Part shown: piece by piece, positions 34,174-43,944 of the stretch
Numbering within the stretch: position 1 is the stretch's first letter
Layout: each line of letters starts with the position of its first letter
Assembly (NCBI GenBank): GCA_009668225.1
Contig: WJYK01000005.1
Coordinates: forward strand, 124,001 to 188,000
Origin: Enterobacteriaceae bacterium RIT693
GTDB lineage: Bacteria > Pseudomonadota > Gammaproteobacteria > Enterobacterales > Enterobacteriaceae
Reading direction: 5' to 3'
Length of the DNA: 64,000 nucleotides
Notes under the pieces: model-generated
Database searches by the model: none
What the model was told of the DNA's origin: nothing
The model's input: only the letters and a program-made list of their open reading frames with translations
Program-made: the position numbers and the translations under genes

Positions 34174-34986
34174 ATGGCCATAAAACTGATTGCAATTGAT
34201 ATGGATGGTACGCTGCTGCTACCAGACCACACCATTTCCCCGGCGGTAAAACAGGCCGTTGCGGCAGCGCGTGAGCGCGGCGTTAACGTGGTTATCTGTA
34301 CCGGACGTCCTTTTGCTGGCGTGGAGAGTTATCTGCGTGAGCTGCATATGGATAAGCCAGGCGATTACTGCATCACCTACAACGGGGCGCTGGTGCAGAA
34401 GGCGAGCGACGGCAGCACCGTTGCTCAGACCGCACTGAGCTATGATGATTATCGCTTCCTGGAAAACCTGTCCCGTGAAGTGGGCTCGCATTTCCACGCG
34501 CTCGACCGCCATACCTTGTATACCGCTAACCGCGATATCAGCTACTACACGGTGCATGAGTCCTTCATTGCCAGCATTCCTTTGGTGTTCTGCGAAGCGG
34601 AAAACATGGATAAGAACGGCGAGTTCCTGAAGGTCATGATGATTGATGAGCCAGCGGTGCTCGACAGGGCGATCGCCAAAATTCCTGCCGAAGTCTTTGA
34701 ACGCTATACCCTGCTGAAAAGCTCGCCTTACTTCCTGGAAATTCTCGATAAGCGCGTCAACAAAGGCACCGGCGTGAAGTCGCTGGCGGAGACGCTGGGT
34801 ATTAAGCCTGAAGAAGTGATGACTATCGGCGATCAGGAAAACGACATCGCGATGCTGGAATATGCGGGCATGGGCGTGGCGATGGACAACGCTATCGATA
34901 AAGTGAAAGCAGTCAGCAACTTTGTCACCAAATCCAACCTGGAGGACGGCGTAGCCTACGCTATCGAGAAGTTTGTCCTGAATTAA
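34174..34986 (+). CDS. yidA: Sugar phosphatase YidA (HAD, Cof type)
   Basis: This 270-aa Cof-type HAD phosphatase is close to E. coli YidA, which hydrolyses sugar phosphates such as erythrose-4-phosphate and alpha-glucose-1-phosphate. Motif I is IDMDGTLLLPDH, the C2B cap follows, and the distal metal site is MTIGDQENDIAML. It is monocistronic, with terminators on both sides. Confidence 0.95.
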   Translation: MAIKLIAIDMDGTLLLPDHTISPAVKQAVAAARERGVNVVICTGRPFAGVESYLRELHMDKPGDYCITYNGALVQKASDGSTVAQTALSYDDYRFLENLSREVGSHFHALDRHTLYTANRDISYYTVHESFIASIPLVFCEAENMDKNGEFLKVMMIDEPAVLDRAIAKIPAEVFERYTLLKSSPYFLEILDKRVNKGTGVKSLAETLGIKPEEVMTIGDQENDIAMLEYAGMGVAMDNAIDKVKAVSNFVTKSNLEDGVAYAIEKFVLN

Positions 34987-35007
34987 CCCCTTCTTCTCTC
35001 TCCTGCT

Positions 35008-35033
35008 GCCCTGGCTCTGCCGGGGCTTTTTTT
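35008..35033 (+). terminator. Terminator after yidA
   Basis: GCCCTGG pairs with CCGGGGC (one T-G pair) across CTCTG, followed by seven T bases. Confidence 0.88.
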
Positions 35034-35071
35034 ATCCATTCCTTCGCCAATTGCTTATTATGTGATCCATA

Positions 35072-35103
35072 TTGTAGTACAACATGAATATATTGTACTA
35101 CAT
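35072..35103 (+). promoter_or_regulatory. DgoR operators upstream of dgoR
   Basis: TTGTAGTACAA at 35072-35082 is a perfect 11-bp palindrome, and TTGTACTACAT at 35093-35103 is a near copy, with centres 21 bp apart (two helical turns). The FadR-subfamily GntR regulator DgoR is known to repress its own operon through paired inverted repeats, so these are very likely its sites. Confidence 0.8.
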
Positions 35104-35212
35104 TGTCGGCATTGGTACTGACACTGAATTCACATTTGTACTTCAAACATGCGGTGAAAACCGGCGGTAGCGGTAAAGTAGCGGGTAATGCTCTCTTAAT
35201 AAGGAACCGGGT

Positions 35213-35902
35213 ATGACCCTCAATAAAACCGACCGCATCATCGTTACGCTGGGGCAGCAAATCGTTAGCGGAAAATATGCACCTGGCGCACCGCTTCCGG
35301 CAGAGGCCGAGCTGTGCGAAGAGTTTGAAACTTCCCGCAACATCATTCGGGAAGTGTTCCGCTCGCTGATGGCAAAGCGGCTGATTGAAATGAAGCGCTA
35401 TCGCGGTGCGTTTGTTCAGCCCCGCAACCAGTGGAACTACCTCGATACCGAGGTGCTGCAATGGGTGCTGGCGAATGATTACGACCCACGCCTGATAGCC
35501 GCGATGAGCGAAGTGCGAAATCTGGTTGAACCCGCCATTGCCCGCTGGGCGGCGGAGCGCGCTACCTCGAATGACCTGGCCCGGATAGAAAGCGCCCTGA
35601 ACGACATGGTGGCGAATAACCAGCACCGCGACGCGTTTAATGAGGCGGATATTCGCTATCACGAGGCGGTGCTTGAGTCTGTGCATAACCCCGTTTTGCA
35701 GCAGTTGAGCATTGCAATTAGCTCCCTGCAGCGAGCCGTTTTTGAGCGTACCTGGATGGGTGATGAGGCCAATATGCCGAAAACGCTCCAGGAACATAAG
35801 GCGCTGTATGACGCTATCCGTCATCAGGACAGCGCGGCAGCGGAGCAGGCGGCACTTACCATGATCGCCAGTTCCACCAAACGACTGAAGGACATTACAT
35901 GA
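35213..35902 (+). CDS. dgoR: D-galactonate operon repressor DgoR
   Basis: This 229-aa GntR-family (FadR subfamily) repressor is relieved by D-galactonate. The N-terminal winged helix includes LPAEAELCEEFETSRNIIREVFRSL; the all-helical FCD effector domain follows with conserved metal-type residues around DIRYHEAVLESVHNP. AAGGA precedes the ATG. The stop overlaps dgoK by ATGA, so dgoRKAD are translationally linked. Confidence 0.95.
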   Translation: MTLNKTDRIIVTLGQQIVSGKYAPGAPLPAEAELCEEFETSRNIIREVFRSLMAKRLIEMKRYRGAFVQPRNQWNYLDTEVLQWVLANDYDPRLIAAMSEVRNLVEPAIARWAAERATSNDLARIESALNDMVANNQHRDAFNEADIRYHEAVLESVHNPVLQQLSIAISSLQRAVFERTWMGDEANMPKTLQEHKALYDAIRHQDSAAAEQAALTMIASSTKRLKDIT

Positions 35903-36783
35903 CATCTCGCTACATCGCCATTGACTGGGGATCGACCAACCTTCGCGCCTGGCTCTATCAGGACGGAGCGTGCATCGACAGCCGCAAAAGTACTTCAGGC
36001 GTGACGCGCCTGGGCGGCAGGTCCCCGGAGGCGGTGTTTAGCGAGGTGGTTGCAGGCTGGCGAGAGACGCCCACGCCGGTGTTGATGGCAGGGATGGTGG
36101 GCAGCAACGCGGGATGGAAAATTGCCCCATATCTGCCGTGCCCTGCTCGTTTTGCCACTTTCAGTGAACAGATGACGGCGGTAGCCGAACAGGCGTGGAT
36201 CATTCCTGGCCTGTGCGTGCAACGCGATGACAATCAAAATGTGATGCGCGGCGAAGAGACCCAGCTGCTGGGCGCCCGCTCACTGCATCCTGCTCCGCTT
36301 TATATTATGCCCGGCACCCACTGCAAATGGGTGCAGACCGATGAACAGGCGGTGCTCGATTTCCGCACCGTATTGACCGGCGAGCTGCACCACCTGCTGC
36401 TTCAGCACTCCTTGATTGGCACCGGCCTGCCAGAACAGCAGGCCAGCCCCGAGGCGTTCAACGCCGGGCTTGAGCACGGGGTTAACGGCGGCGACCTGCT
36501 GCCGCAGCTGTTTGAAGTACGCGCCGCGCACGTGCTGGGCAAGCTACCGCGAGAGCAGGTTAGCGATTTCCTTTCCGGGCTGCTGATTGGCAGCGAAGCC
36601 GCAACGATGACGCGCCGCTTCGCCTGTTCAACCGGGCAGCCCGTCACTATTGTCGCCAATCCTGCGCTCAGCGCCCGCTACCAGGCGGCCTTATCCCTGC
36701 TCGGCTTTAGCAGCCAGGTAGTGGATGGCGACAGTGCTTTCCAGGCAGGAATAAGGAGTATTGCAAATGCAGTGGCAAACTAA
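35899..36783 (+). CDS. dgoK: 2-dehydro-3-deoxygalactonokinase DgoK
   Basis: This 294-aa ASKHA-fold kinase phosphorylates 2-keto-3-deoxygalactonate in the De Ley-Doudoroff route for D-galactonate. It begins with IAIDWGSTNLRAWLY, the phosphate-binding loop of the family, and contains PGTHCKWVQ. It overlaps dgoR at the start and dgoA at the end by 17 bp. Confidence 0.95.
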   Translation: MTSRYIAIDWGSTNLRAWLYQDGACIDSRKSTSGVTRLGGRSPEAVFSEVVAGWRETPTPVLMAGMVGSNAGWKIAPYLPCPARFATFSEQMTAVAEQAWIIPGLCVQRDDNQNVMRGEETQLLGARSLHPAPLYIMPGTHCKWVQTDEQAVLDFRTVLTGELHHLLLQHSLIGTGLPEQQASPEAFNAGLEHGVNGGDLLPQLFEVRAAHVLGKLPREQVSDFLSGLLIGSEAATMTRRFACSTGQPVTIVANPALSARYQAALSLLGFSSQVVDGDSAFQAGIRSIANAVAN

Positions 36784-37384
36784 GCTTCCGCTGATCGCGA
36801 TTTTACGCGGCATCACCCCGCTGGAGGTTCAGGCGCACGTGAGCGCATTGCTGGACGCCGGTTTTGACGCGGTGGAAATTCCCCTCAACTCCCCCCAGTG
36901 GCAGCAAAGCATCGCTTCTATGGTCACGGAGTTCGGCGATAAAGCGCTAATCGGGGCGGGTACGGTGCTCAAGACGGAGCAGGTGGATGAGCTGGCGGCG
37001 ATGGGCAGCAAGCTCATGGTCACGCCGAACACCCAGCCCGAGGTGATACGCCGCGCCGTAGCAAACGGGATGACGGTTTGTGCAGGCTGTGCGACGGCCT
37101 CCGAGGCTTTCTCCGCGCTGGATGCGGGCGCTCAGACGCTGAAAATTTTCCCTTCCTCCGCCTTCGGGCCTGATTACATCAAGGCGCTGAAAGCCGTGCT
37201 TCCGCCGGAAGTGCCGGTATTTGCCGTCGGCGGCGTCACGCCGGAAAACCTGCATATCTGGCTGCAGGCTGGCTGCGCGGGAGCAGGGCTGGGCAGTGAT
37301 TTATACCGCGCCGGGCAGCCGGTAAGCCGCACCAGCGAAAGGGCAAAAGCATTTGTTAAAGCGTATCAAGAGGCCGTGCAATGA
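36767..37384 (+). CDS. dgoA: 2-dehydro-3-deoxy-6-phosphogalactonate aldolase DgoA
   Basis: This 205-aa class I aldolase splits KDPGal into pyruvate and glyceraldehyde-3-phosphate. Glu37 (AVEIPLNSP) and the Schiff-base lysine in [11 protein letters not shown] are present, with [11 protein letters not shown] and GGVTPENL phosphate-binding segments. ATG 36767 is chosen ([13 protein letters not shown] as in E. coli, AAGGAG upstream) over a TTG two codons earlier. Its stop overlaps the dgoD start. Confidence 0.95.
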   Translation: MQWQTKLPLIAILRGITPLEVQAHVSALLDAGFDAVEIPLNSPQWQQSIASMVTEFGDKALIGAGTVLKTEQVDELAAMGSKLMVTPNTQPEVIRRAVANGMTVCAGCATASEAFSALDAGAQTLKIFPSSAFGPDYIKALKAVLPPEVPVFAVGGVTPENLHIWLQAGCAGAGLGSDLYRAGQPVSRTSERAKAFVKAYQEAVQ

Positions 37385-38529
37385 AAATTACCAAACTGAC
37401 GACGTACCGTTTACCGCCGCGCTGGATGTTCCTGAAAATTGAGACTGACGAGGGCGTAGTGGGCTGGGGTGAACCGGTTATTGAGGGCCGCGCGCGCAGC
37501 GTTGAGGCGGCGGTACATGAGCTGGGTGAGTTTTTGATTGGCCAGGATCCAGCCCGTATAAACGACCTCTGGCAGGTTATGTACCGCGGCGGATTTTACC
37601 GTGGTGGCCCGATTCTGATGAGCGCGATTGCCGGTATCGATCAGGCGCTGTGGGACATTAAAGGTAAGGTGCTCAACGCGCCGGTGTGGCAGCTGATGGG
37701 CGGCCTGGTGCGCGATAAAATTAAAGCCTACAGCTGGGTAGGCGGCGACCGCCCGGCGGAAGTGATTGACGGGATTAAATCTTTACGCAAAATTGGTTTT
37801 GATACTTTTAAATTAAACGGCTGCGAGGAAATGGGCATTATTGATAATTCCCGCGCCGTTGACGCCGCCGTAAATACCGTGGCGAAAATTCGTGAAGCCT
37901 TCGGCAATGAAATTGAATTTGGTCTCGACTTTCATGGTCGCGTAAGCGCACCGATGGCAAAAGTGTTAATTAAAGAGCTGGAACCTTATCGCCCTCTATT
38001 TATTGAAGAACCGGTGCTGGCGGAACAGGCTGAATATTACCCACGGCTGGCTGCGCAAACGCATATTCCTATTGCGGCAGGCGAGCGTATGTTCTCTCGC
38101 TTTGAGTTTAAGCGGGTACTGGAGGCGGGAGGTATTGCCATTCTGCAACCCGATCTCTCTCACGCAGGCGGCATCACCGAATGCTACAAAATTGCCGGTA
38201 TGGCAGAAGCGTATGATGTTTCTCTGGCACCGCATTGCCCGCTGGGGCCAATTGCGCTCGCGGCCTGCCTGCACATCGACTTTGTTTCCCGCAATGCGGT
38301 ATTCCAGGAGCAAAGCATGGGCATTCACTATAACAAAGGCGCCGAGCTGCTCGACTTTGTTAAGAATAAAGATGATTTCAAAATGGACGGCGGTTACTTC
38401 CTGCCGTTGATGAAGCCGGGTCTTGGCGTTGAAATTGATGAAGAGCAAGTGATCGCGAGAAGTCAAAATGCTACTGATTGGCGTAACCCATTATGGCGTC
38501 ACGCTGACGGCTCCGTGGCTGAATGGTAA
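37381..38529 (+). CDS. dgoD: D-galactonate dehydratase DgoD
   Basis: This 382-aa enolase-superfamily enzyme dehydrates D-galactonate to 2-keto-3-deoxygalactonate. The magnesium ligands and acid/base residues are visible: LDFHGR (Asp183 and His185 in the E. coli enzyme), [14 protein letters not shown] and HCPLGP. It is complete, ending GSVAEW. It initiates at ATG within the dgoA stop. Confidence 0.96.
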   Translation: MKITKLTTYRLPPRWMFLKIETDEGVVGWGEPVIEGRARSVEAAVHELGEFLIGQDPARINDLWQVMYRGGFYRGGPILMSAIAGIDQALWDIKGKVLNAPVWQLMGGLVRDKIKAYSWVGGDRPAEVIDGIKSLRKIGFDTFKLNGCEEMGIIDNSRAVDAAVNTVAKIREAFGNEIEFGLDFHGRVSAPMAKVLIKELEPYRPLFIEEPVLAEQAEYYPRLAAQTHIPIAAGERMFSRFEFKRVLEAGGIAILQPDLSHAGGITECYKIAGMAEAYDVSLAPHCPLGPIALAACLHIDFVSRNAVFQEQSMGIHYNKGAELLDFVKNKDDFKMDGGYFLPLMKPGLGVEIDEEQVIARSQNATDWRNPLWRHADGSVAEW

Positions 38530-38588
38530 TTAATATCTAAATCTCAGTAGTAAAAAATAAAACTTTATAAACACCCTCTGTATAACAG

Positions 38589-38614
38589 GGCATGGTGAGT
38601 AGCTTCGCCATGCC
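38589..38614 (+). promoter_or_regulatory. Hairpin between dgoD and dgoT
   Basis: GGCATGG and CCATGCC form a 7-bp stem with a 12-base loop and no T-run, in the 106-bp gap before dgoT. It may protect or attenuate the message rather than end it. Confidence 0.5.
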
Positions 38615-38635
38615 AAATTTTGGAGACGAAATATC

Positions 38636-39928
38636 ATGGATATTTCTGCAACTACGGTGAAACCTACGCGCCGCCGTTATTTAACGCTGGTGATGATCTT
38701 TATTACGGTGGTGATTTGCTACGTTGACCGCGCCAACCTCGCGGTCGCCTCGGCCCATATTCAGGAAGAGTTTGGCATCACCAAAACGGAAATGGGCTAT
38801 ATCTTCTCGGCCTTTGCCTGGCTTTATACCCTGTGCCAGATCCCCGGCGGCTGGTTCCTCGACCGCGTAGGCTCCCGTCTGACCTACTTTATTGCTATTT
38901 TCGGCTGGTCCGTCGCCACGCTGTTCCAGGGGTTCGCAACCGGACTCATGTCGCTGATTGGCCTGCGCGCTATCACCGGCATCTTTGAAGCACCGGCGTT
39001 CCCGACCAATAACCGCATGGTCACGAGCTGGTTCCCGGAGCACGAACGTGCTTCTGCAGTAGGCTTTTACACCTCCGGGCAGTTTGTTGGCCTCGCGTTT
39101 CTCACGCCGCTGCTGATTTGGATCCAGGAAATTTTAAGCTGGCACTGGGTGTTTATTGTGACCGGCGGCATCGGCATTATCTGGTCCCTGATTTGGTTCA
39201 AGGTTTATCAGCCGCCGCGTAAAAGCACAGGTGTTAACTCCGCCGAGCTTGAATACATTCGCGAGGGCGGTGGACTGGTCGATGGCGATGCTCCCGTCGA
39301 AAAGAAAGCGCGTAAGCCGTTAAGCCTGGCTGACTGGAAACTGGTGTTCCACCGTAAGCTGGTGGGCGTTTATCTGGGGCAGTTTGCGGTAGCATCGACG
39401 CTGTGGTTCTTCCTGACCTGGTTCCCCAACTACCTGACTCAGGAAAAAGGCATTACCGCGCTGAAGGCAGGCTTTATGACAACCGTGCCGTTCCTCGCCG
39501 CCTTCTTTGGCGTACTGCTGTCCGGTTGGGTTGCCGACCGTCTGGTACGCAAAGGCTATTCGCTGGGGGTTGCGCGTAAAACGCCCATTATCTGCGGCCT
39601 GCTGCTCTCCACCTGCATTATGGGCGCTAACTATACTGAGGATCCGGTGTGGATTATGACCCTGATGGCGATTGCCTTCTTCGGCAACGGCTTTGCGTCC
39701 ATCACCTGGTCACTGGTGTCCTCCCTTGCACCAATGCGCCTGATTGGGCTGACGGGCGGCGTGTTTAACTTTGTCGGCGGCCTGGGCGGCATTACCGTAC
39801 CGCTGGTGATTGGCTATCTCGCCCAAAGTCACGGTTTTGCTCCGGCGCTGGTGTATATCGCGGCGGTCGCTCTGCTGGGCGCACTTTCCTACATCCTGCT
39901 GGTGGGGAAAGTGGAAAGGGTCGGTTAA
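38636..39928 (+). CDS. dgoT: D-galactonate transporter DgoT
   Basis: This 430-aa MFS protein of the anion:cation symporter family (SLC17-like) imports D-galactonate with protons. It has twelve predicted helices; the signature [20 protein letters not shown] in helices 2-3 is complete, as are the charged residues [10 protein letters not shown] in helix 1. GGAGAC precedes the ATG. It is the last gene of the dgo operon. Confidence 0.95.
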   Translation: MDISATTVKPTRRRYLTLVMIFITVVICYVDRANLAVASAHIQEEFGITKTEMGYIFSAFAWLYTLCQIPGGWFLDRVGSRLTYFIAIFGWSVATLFQGFATGLMSLIGLRAITGIFEAPAFPTNNRMVTSWFPEHERASAVGFYTSGQFVGLAFLTPLLIWIQEILSWHWVFIVTGGIGIIWSLIWFKVYQPPRKSTGVNSAELEYIREGGGLVDGDAPVEKKARKPLSLADWKLVFHRKLVGVYLGQFAVASTLWFFLTWFPNYLTQEKGITALKAGFMTTVPFLAAFFGVLLSGWVADRLVRKGYSLGVARKTPIICGLLLSTCIMGANYTEDPVWIMTLMAIAFFGNGFASITWSLVSSLAPMRLIGLTGGVFNFVGGLGGITVPLVIGYLAQSHGFAPALVYIAAVALLGALSYILLVGKVERVG

Positions 39929-39934
39929 TGAGAG

Positions 39935-39963
39935 AAAAGGGAGCGACAGGTGCGCTCCCTTTT
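39935..39963. terminator. Bidirectional terminator between dgoT and the deiminase gene
   Basis: AAAAGGGAGCG and CGCTCCCTTTT form an 11-bp stem with a seven-base loop. A- and T-runs at both sides would serve both converging genes. Confidence 0.9.
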
Positions 39964-39964
39964 G

Positions 39965-41086
39965 TTATTTCACTGCGGGTAACTGATTGGTAACGCAGTG
40001 AATACCCCCGCCTCCGGCGGCAATCGCGTCGATGTTCAGCTGCACGACCTCACGGTCCGGGTAAAGCGTCGACAGCAGGCGAAACGCCGCCTCATCCGTT
40101 TCTTCATCGCCAAATTCCGGGGCGATAATCGCGCCGTTGATCGCGAAGTAGTTGATGTACCCGGCGGCAAAATCCGGGTTCTCTTCGCTAAAGCGGCTCT
40201 CGCGCGGTTCCTGTGGCGGCGTGACGCTATGCACCTGTAGCCTGCGGCCGTCGGCGTCGGTTGCCTGCCTGAGGATCTCCAGATGCGCCTGGGTCACCTT
40301 GTGGTCCCAGGAATCCGGGTCGGGATCGAGGTTGGCGATCACCACCCCTGGCTCAACAAAACGGGCGTAAAAATCGACGTGGGCGTCGGTGATATCTTTC
40401 CCTTTTATGCCCGGCAGCCAGATGATTTTTCTCAGGCCAAGCTGTGTTTTCAGCTCCTGTTCGACCCGGTCGCGGCTCCAGCCCGGATTGCGGTTGCCGT
40501 TGACCCAGCTGCTTTCGGTCATGATGCCGGTTCCGTGTCCGTCCACCTCAATCCCGCCGCCTTCGCCCACCAGGGCGCTGCGGATAAACGGCGTCGCGCC
40601 GTATTTTTCTGCCATAAACGCCGCCAGCAAAGTGTCCTTGCTGTGCCGCTGTTTATTGCCCCAGCCGTTGAAGTTGAAGCCCACCGCGCCGAGCTTTCCT
40701 TCCGGCGAAGTGACAAAGCATGCCCCGGTATCCCGCATCCAGATGTCGTCCAGCTCGGTCACCACGTAGGTCACGTTGTGGCTGCCGCATTTTTCCTCCG
40801 CCAGCTCGCGTTCGTGTTCGCGGCAAAAGACCGTCAGCGGCTGGTAACCGGCGATAGCGTGCGCGATGCGGCCCAGAGCATCCTGCACGCCAGGGGTAAA
40901 ATCTTTCCAGATGGCTCGCTGGGCGCCAAACGCGATAAACGCCCGCTGCTGCTGTTCTCCTTCGTCCGGCATGCGCCAGCCTGCGCTCGCCGCCGCGAGG
41001 GCTGATAACGGCAGCCCCAGAGAGCCCGCCATGCCCATCCCGGCCAGCACCGAAGCACATTTAATAAATTCACGACGTGTTGACAT
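39965..41086 (-). CDS. Tat-exported agmatine deiminase-like protein
   Basis: This 373-aa protein of the peptidylarginine/agmatine deiminase family would convert a guanidino substrate to a ureido product plus ammonia. The N-terminus MSTRREFIKCASVLAGMGM is a twin-arginine signal (TRREFIK, hydrophobic stretch, then ALAA), implying folded export to the periplasm. The deiminase core has DDIWMRDTG, EGGGIEVDG, HVDFYARF and the nucleophile in GGGGIHCVTNQ. ATG 41086 follows GGGAG; an upstream start at 41155 would bury the signal. No carbamoylputrescine amidase gene is adjacent. It is divergent from a LysR gene, its likely regulator. Confidence 0.87.
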   Translation of the reverse strand: MSTRREFIKCASVLAGMGMAGSLGLPLSALAAASAGWRMPDEGEQQQRAFIAFGAQRAIWKDFTPGVQDALGRIAHAIAGYQPLTVFCREHERELAEEKCGSHNVTYVVTELDDIWMRDTGACFVTSPEGKLGAVGFNFNGWGNKQRHSKDTLLAAFMAEKYGATPFIRSALVGEGGGIEVDGHGTGIMTESSWVNGNRNPGWSRDRVEQELKTQLGLRKIIWLPGIKGKDITDAHVDFYARFVEPGVVIANLDPDPDSWDHKVTQAHLEILRQATDADGRRLQVHSVTPPQEPRESRFSEENPDFAAGYINYFAINGAIIAPEFGDEETDEAAFRLLSTLYPDREVVQLNIDAIAAGGGGIHCVTNQLPAVK

Positions 41087-41216
41087 ACCGGACTCCCGTA
41101 TAGCTGTTTTAACGTAAGAAATTCTGCTCAGTGTGGCAGATGGATATTTCACCACTGGCTGAATTCGGCTTCCAACGATATATTTAGTGCACGTCTGATT
41201 AGCCTGGCTTATCGAA

Positions 41217-43391
41217 ATGTTAAAACACTGGCCACCGTTAAATGCCCTGCGCGGGTTTGAAGCCGCCGCGCGCCTGGGAAGCTTTCACCAGGCTGCGTCT
41301 GAACTGCATCTTACCCAGTCGGCTATTAGCCAGCAGATCCGCAGCCTGGAGGCTTATCTGGAACAGCCGCTGTTCTTTCGCAGCGGGCGCAGCGTCAGCC
41401 TGACGGACGCCGGACAGGATCTCTACAGCACCGCGCAGGTTATGCTGCAACAGCTGGCTGTGGGCATCCGCCGCCTCGATCAGTACCGCAAGCCGAACCA
41501 GCTTATCGTGAACACCACGCCAGCCTTCGCCAGGCACTGGCTGCTGCCCAACCTGGCGGACTTTAACCGCCAGCACCCGGAAACGGATCTGTGGCTGTTT
41601 ACCAGCTTTGACCCGCCGGATATGGCCGGCGAAACCATCGATGTGGCTATCCGGGACGACGTCAGCCAGCAGGTGGAATGTATTTTCGAGGTGTTGTACA
41701 AGGATAGACTTTATCCGGCCTGCCACCCCAATGTGCTGGCGACGCCGGTAGCGCAGCGAACAACGCTGCATGGCGAGCGCGAGATGAGCTGGGAGCACTG
41801 GAGCGTGGCCGGAGGCGCGGACGTCGGCCAGAAAAGTCAGGGGATGAACTTCTCTGACCCAGGATTGTTGCTGGATGCGGCCACAGACGGGCTGGGTATC
41901 GCGCTTGTTAGCCAGCTGCTGGCGGAAAGAAAAAGAGCAAACCAGCAGCTCATCCCGCTATCGGAGCAAACCGTGCGCGGCGCAGACTGGGCGTGGCTCA
42001 TCCATCGTGACAGCGAAAATAACCCGTTAACCCGCCAGTTTTGTACGTGGCTGCGGGGCAAAGTGGAAAGGCCGGACTCATTCTTTTACCCTGAAGCGTA
42101 CTCAGCGCTTCAGGGCAAAACCGTGATTAAACAACTCACCTTCGCACCGCGTCATCATCAGCTTACCAACGTTAACACCTGGACGCCGGACAGCCAGTGG
42201 CTGGCCTTCGACGTGCGGCCATCGGGCGCCTCTTTTACCGGCGCAACCATTGAGCGAGTCAATATTCTGAACGGCGATATTGAAGTGGTGTATCGCGCGC
42301 CTGAAGGCGCCCACGTTGGCGTGGTGACCGTGAATCCACAGCTGCCGGAGCGTTACGTTTTCATCCACGGCCCGGAAAACCCGGACGCCGACTGGCATTA
42401 TGACTTTCACCACCGCCGCGGCGTGGTTGTGGACCAGGGCGAAGCCAGCAATCTTGATGCGATGGACATTACCTCGCCTTATACCCCCGGCGCGCTGCGC
42501 GGCGGCAGCCACGTTCACGTCTGGAGCCCGGACGGCAGCCGTCTGAGCTTCACCTACAACGACCATGTGATGCACGAGCTTGATGAGCGCTTAGATCTGC
42601 GCAACGTCGGCGTCGCGCTGCCTTTTGGCCCCGTAAAACCGCCAAAGCAGCATCCACGTGAATATGACGGCAGCCATTATTGCGTGCTGGTGAGCCGCAC
42701 AACGCCGGAGCCGAAGCCCGGCAGCGATGAGATTAACCGCGCCTACGAAGAAGGCTGGGTCGGTGAGTATGGTTATCGCAAGCCAGACGGCAGCCTCCAG
42801 CGCTGGGCGCTGGCGTTTATCGGCGATACCCGGTCGGCAAGCGGCGAAAAAGTGCCTGAGCTGTTTATCGTGGATCTGCCTGACGAAGCGCAGGCTTATC
42901 AGCAGGCCGGAGGCGAAGCGCTGTGCGGTACCGACACCACGCTGCCAGCCCCGCCAAAAGGCGTGATGCAGCGTAGGCTGACCTTTACCCACGAGCGCCG
43001 CTATCCGGGCCTGGTGAATCAGCCTCGGCATTGGGTGCGCAGCAGCCCGGACGGCAGCCAGCTTGCCTTCCTGATGCGGGACGACAGCGGCGTGGTACAG
43101 CTCTGGACGCTTTCCCCGAACGGCGGCGAGCCACGGCAGGTCACCCACGGCGAACACGACGTCCAGTCGGCCTTTAACTGGCATCCTTCAGGGAAGGTTC
43201 TGGGGTTTGTGCAGCAGGGACGCGTGGTGCTGTGTGATGCGCAAAGCGGCGAGATTACTCCATTAAGCGGAGCGGAGGGAGAAGTGCCTTCCGGTGATGC
43301 AATCGTCTTCTCCCCGAACGGCAAGCAAGTTGCCTGGATGCAGGAGGTTGACGGTTTCCGCCAGCTTTGGTGCGCGGAAACCGGGCTTTAA
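41217..43391 (+). CDS. yidR: LysR regulator fused in frame to YidR (TolB-like beta-propeller)
   Basis: One uninterrupted 724-codon frame. Residues 1-~300 are a GcvA-like LysR regulator (HTH with LTQSAISQQIRSLEAYLEQP; effector domain ending TWLRGKV). Residues ~303-724 equal E. coli YidR (VIKQLTFAPRHHQLTNVNTW onward), a DUF3748 beta-propeller with WSPDGSRLSF- and SPDGSQLAF-type blades. The YidR start would be GTG 42123, preceded by CAGGG. No stop codon separates the parts, so the product is either a true fusion or a lost LysR stop with internal re-initiation. The gene faces the exported deiminase across 130 bp. Confidence 0.82.
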   Translation: MLKHWPPLNALRGFEAAARLGSFHQAASELHLTQSAISQQIRSLEAYLEQPLFFRSGRSVSLTDAGQDLYSTAQVMLQQLAVGIRRLDQYRKPNQLIVNTTPAFARHWLLPNLADFNRQHPETDLWLFTSFDPPDMAGETIDVAIRDDVSQQVECIFEVLYKDRLYPACHPNVLATPVAQRTTLHGEREMSWEHWSVAGGADVGQKSQGMNFSDPGLLLDAATDGLGIALVSQLLAERKRANQQLIPLSEQTVRGADWAWLIHRDSENNPLTRQFCTWLRGKVERPDSFFYPEAYSALQGKTVIKQLTFAPRHHQLTNVNTWTPDSQWLAFDVRPSGASFTGATIERVNILNGDIEVVYRAPEGAHVGVVTVNPQLPERYVFIHGPENPDADWHYDFHHRRGVVVDQGEASNLDAMDITSPYTPGALRGGSHVHVWSPDGSRLSFTYNDHVMHELDERLDLRNVGVALPFGPVKPPKQHPREYDGSHYCVLVSRTTPEPKPGSDEINRAYEEGWVGEYGYRKPDGSLQRWALAFIGDTRSASGEKVPELFIVDLPDEAQAYQQAGGEALCGTDTTLPAPPKGVMQRRLTFTHERRYPGLVNQPRHWVRSSPDGSQLAFLMRDDSGVVQLWTLSPNGGEPRQVTHGEHDVQSAFNWHPSGKVLGFVQQGRVVLCDAQSGEITPLSGAEGEVPSGDAIVFSPNGKQVAWMQEVDGFRQLWCAETGL

Positions 43392-43396
43392 GTTGT

Positions 43397-43729
43397 TCAG
43401 TGAGAAAGCTCAGCCGGTGGGATAACGGCGTTGGTCGCCAGATTCTGTTTCTCGCTGGCTTCAACGCGGGATCTCACCGAATTGTCCTTGCGGAACATAT
43501 CCCACGGTAACAGCACCGTATCCAGTACGGCGGTAAAAGGCAGATCCAGCGCGACCAGCGGTTTAATGGCCCAGCTTGTCTCGTCATCGCCAAGCGTTTC
43601 TGCGCTGGCACGAGTACCGGGGTAAAGACCTTCTTTACCGCCGCTGTGCGACATCATACTTGAGCAGCCGGTGAGTAAGAACAGCCCGCTGCTAAGCACC
43701 AGAGTTGAAAACCAGTTTCTCATTATCAT
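43397..43729 (-). CDS. yidQ: YidQ, DUF1375 outer-membrane-type lipoprotein
   Basis: This 110-aa protein has a lipoprotein signal peptide (lipobox LTGC, Cys at residue 22) and the DUF1375 core TRASAETLGDDETSW...DLPFTAVLDTVLLPWDMFRKD. It is similar to E. coli YidQ. The residue after the lipidated Cys is Ser, so outer-membrane sorting by Lol is expected. The start may be ATG 43729 or the second Met at 43723. It converges with yidR. Function is unknown. Confidence 0.9.
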   Translation of the reverse strand: MIMRNWFSTLVLSSGLFLLTGCSSMMSHSGGKEGLYPGTRASAETLGDDETSWAIKPLVALDLPFTAVLDTVLLPWDMFRKDNSVRSRVEASEKQNLATNAVIPPAELSH

Positions 43730-43910
43730 CTTGCTGTCATCTAAAGTGGCCGGTGACGTACCAGCACCTGCGGAGTTATAACACTCGCCCGTGGTTTAAA
43801 AATGCCAGTCGCTCCGCTCTGTGGCGGCTATCGCATATTTTTAACCTTTTATGCTGTTTGCCAGTCTAAGTAAGGAAAGCCATTCACGCAAAAAATTTGC
43901 GTTCAGGCGC

Positions 43911-43938
43911 CTTGAAAAATTTTAAGCGAGCCACATTT
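43911..43938 (+). promoter_or_regulatory. Sigma-32 heat-shock promoter of ibpA
   Basis: CTTGAAA (43911-43917), a 13-bp spacer and CCACATTT (43931-43938) match the RpoH promoter pattern. This fits the known heat-shock control of ibpAB and leaves a leader of about 95 nt. Confidence 0.85.
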
Positions 43939-43944
43939 TAGTAG

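Noticed and set aside
34961-35905. A 314-codon minus-strand frame over dgoR
   Set aside because: It lies wholly antisense to dgoR and its operators; no family resemblance.
40283-41005. A 240-codon plus-strand frame across the deiminase gene
   Set aside because: Antisense shadow of a gene with clear catalytic motifs.
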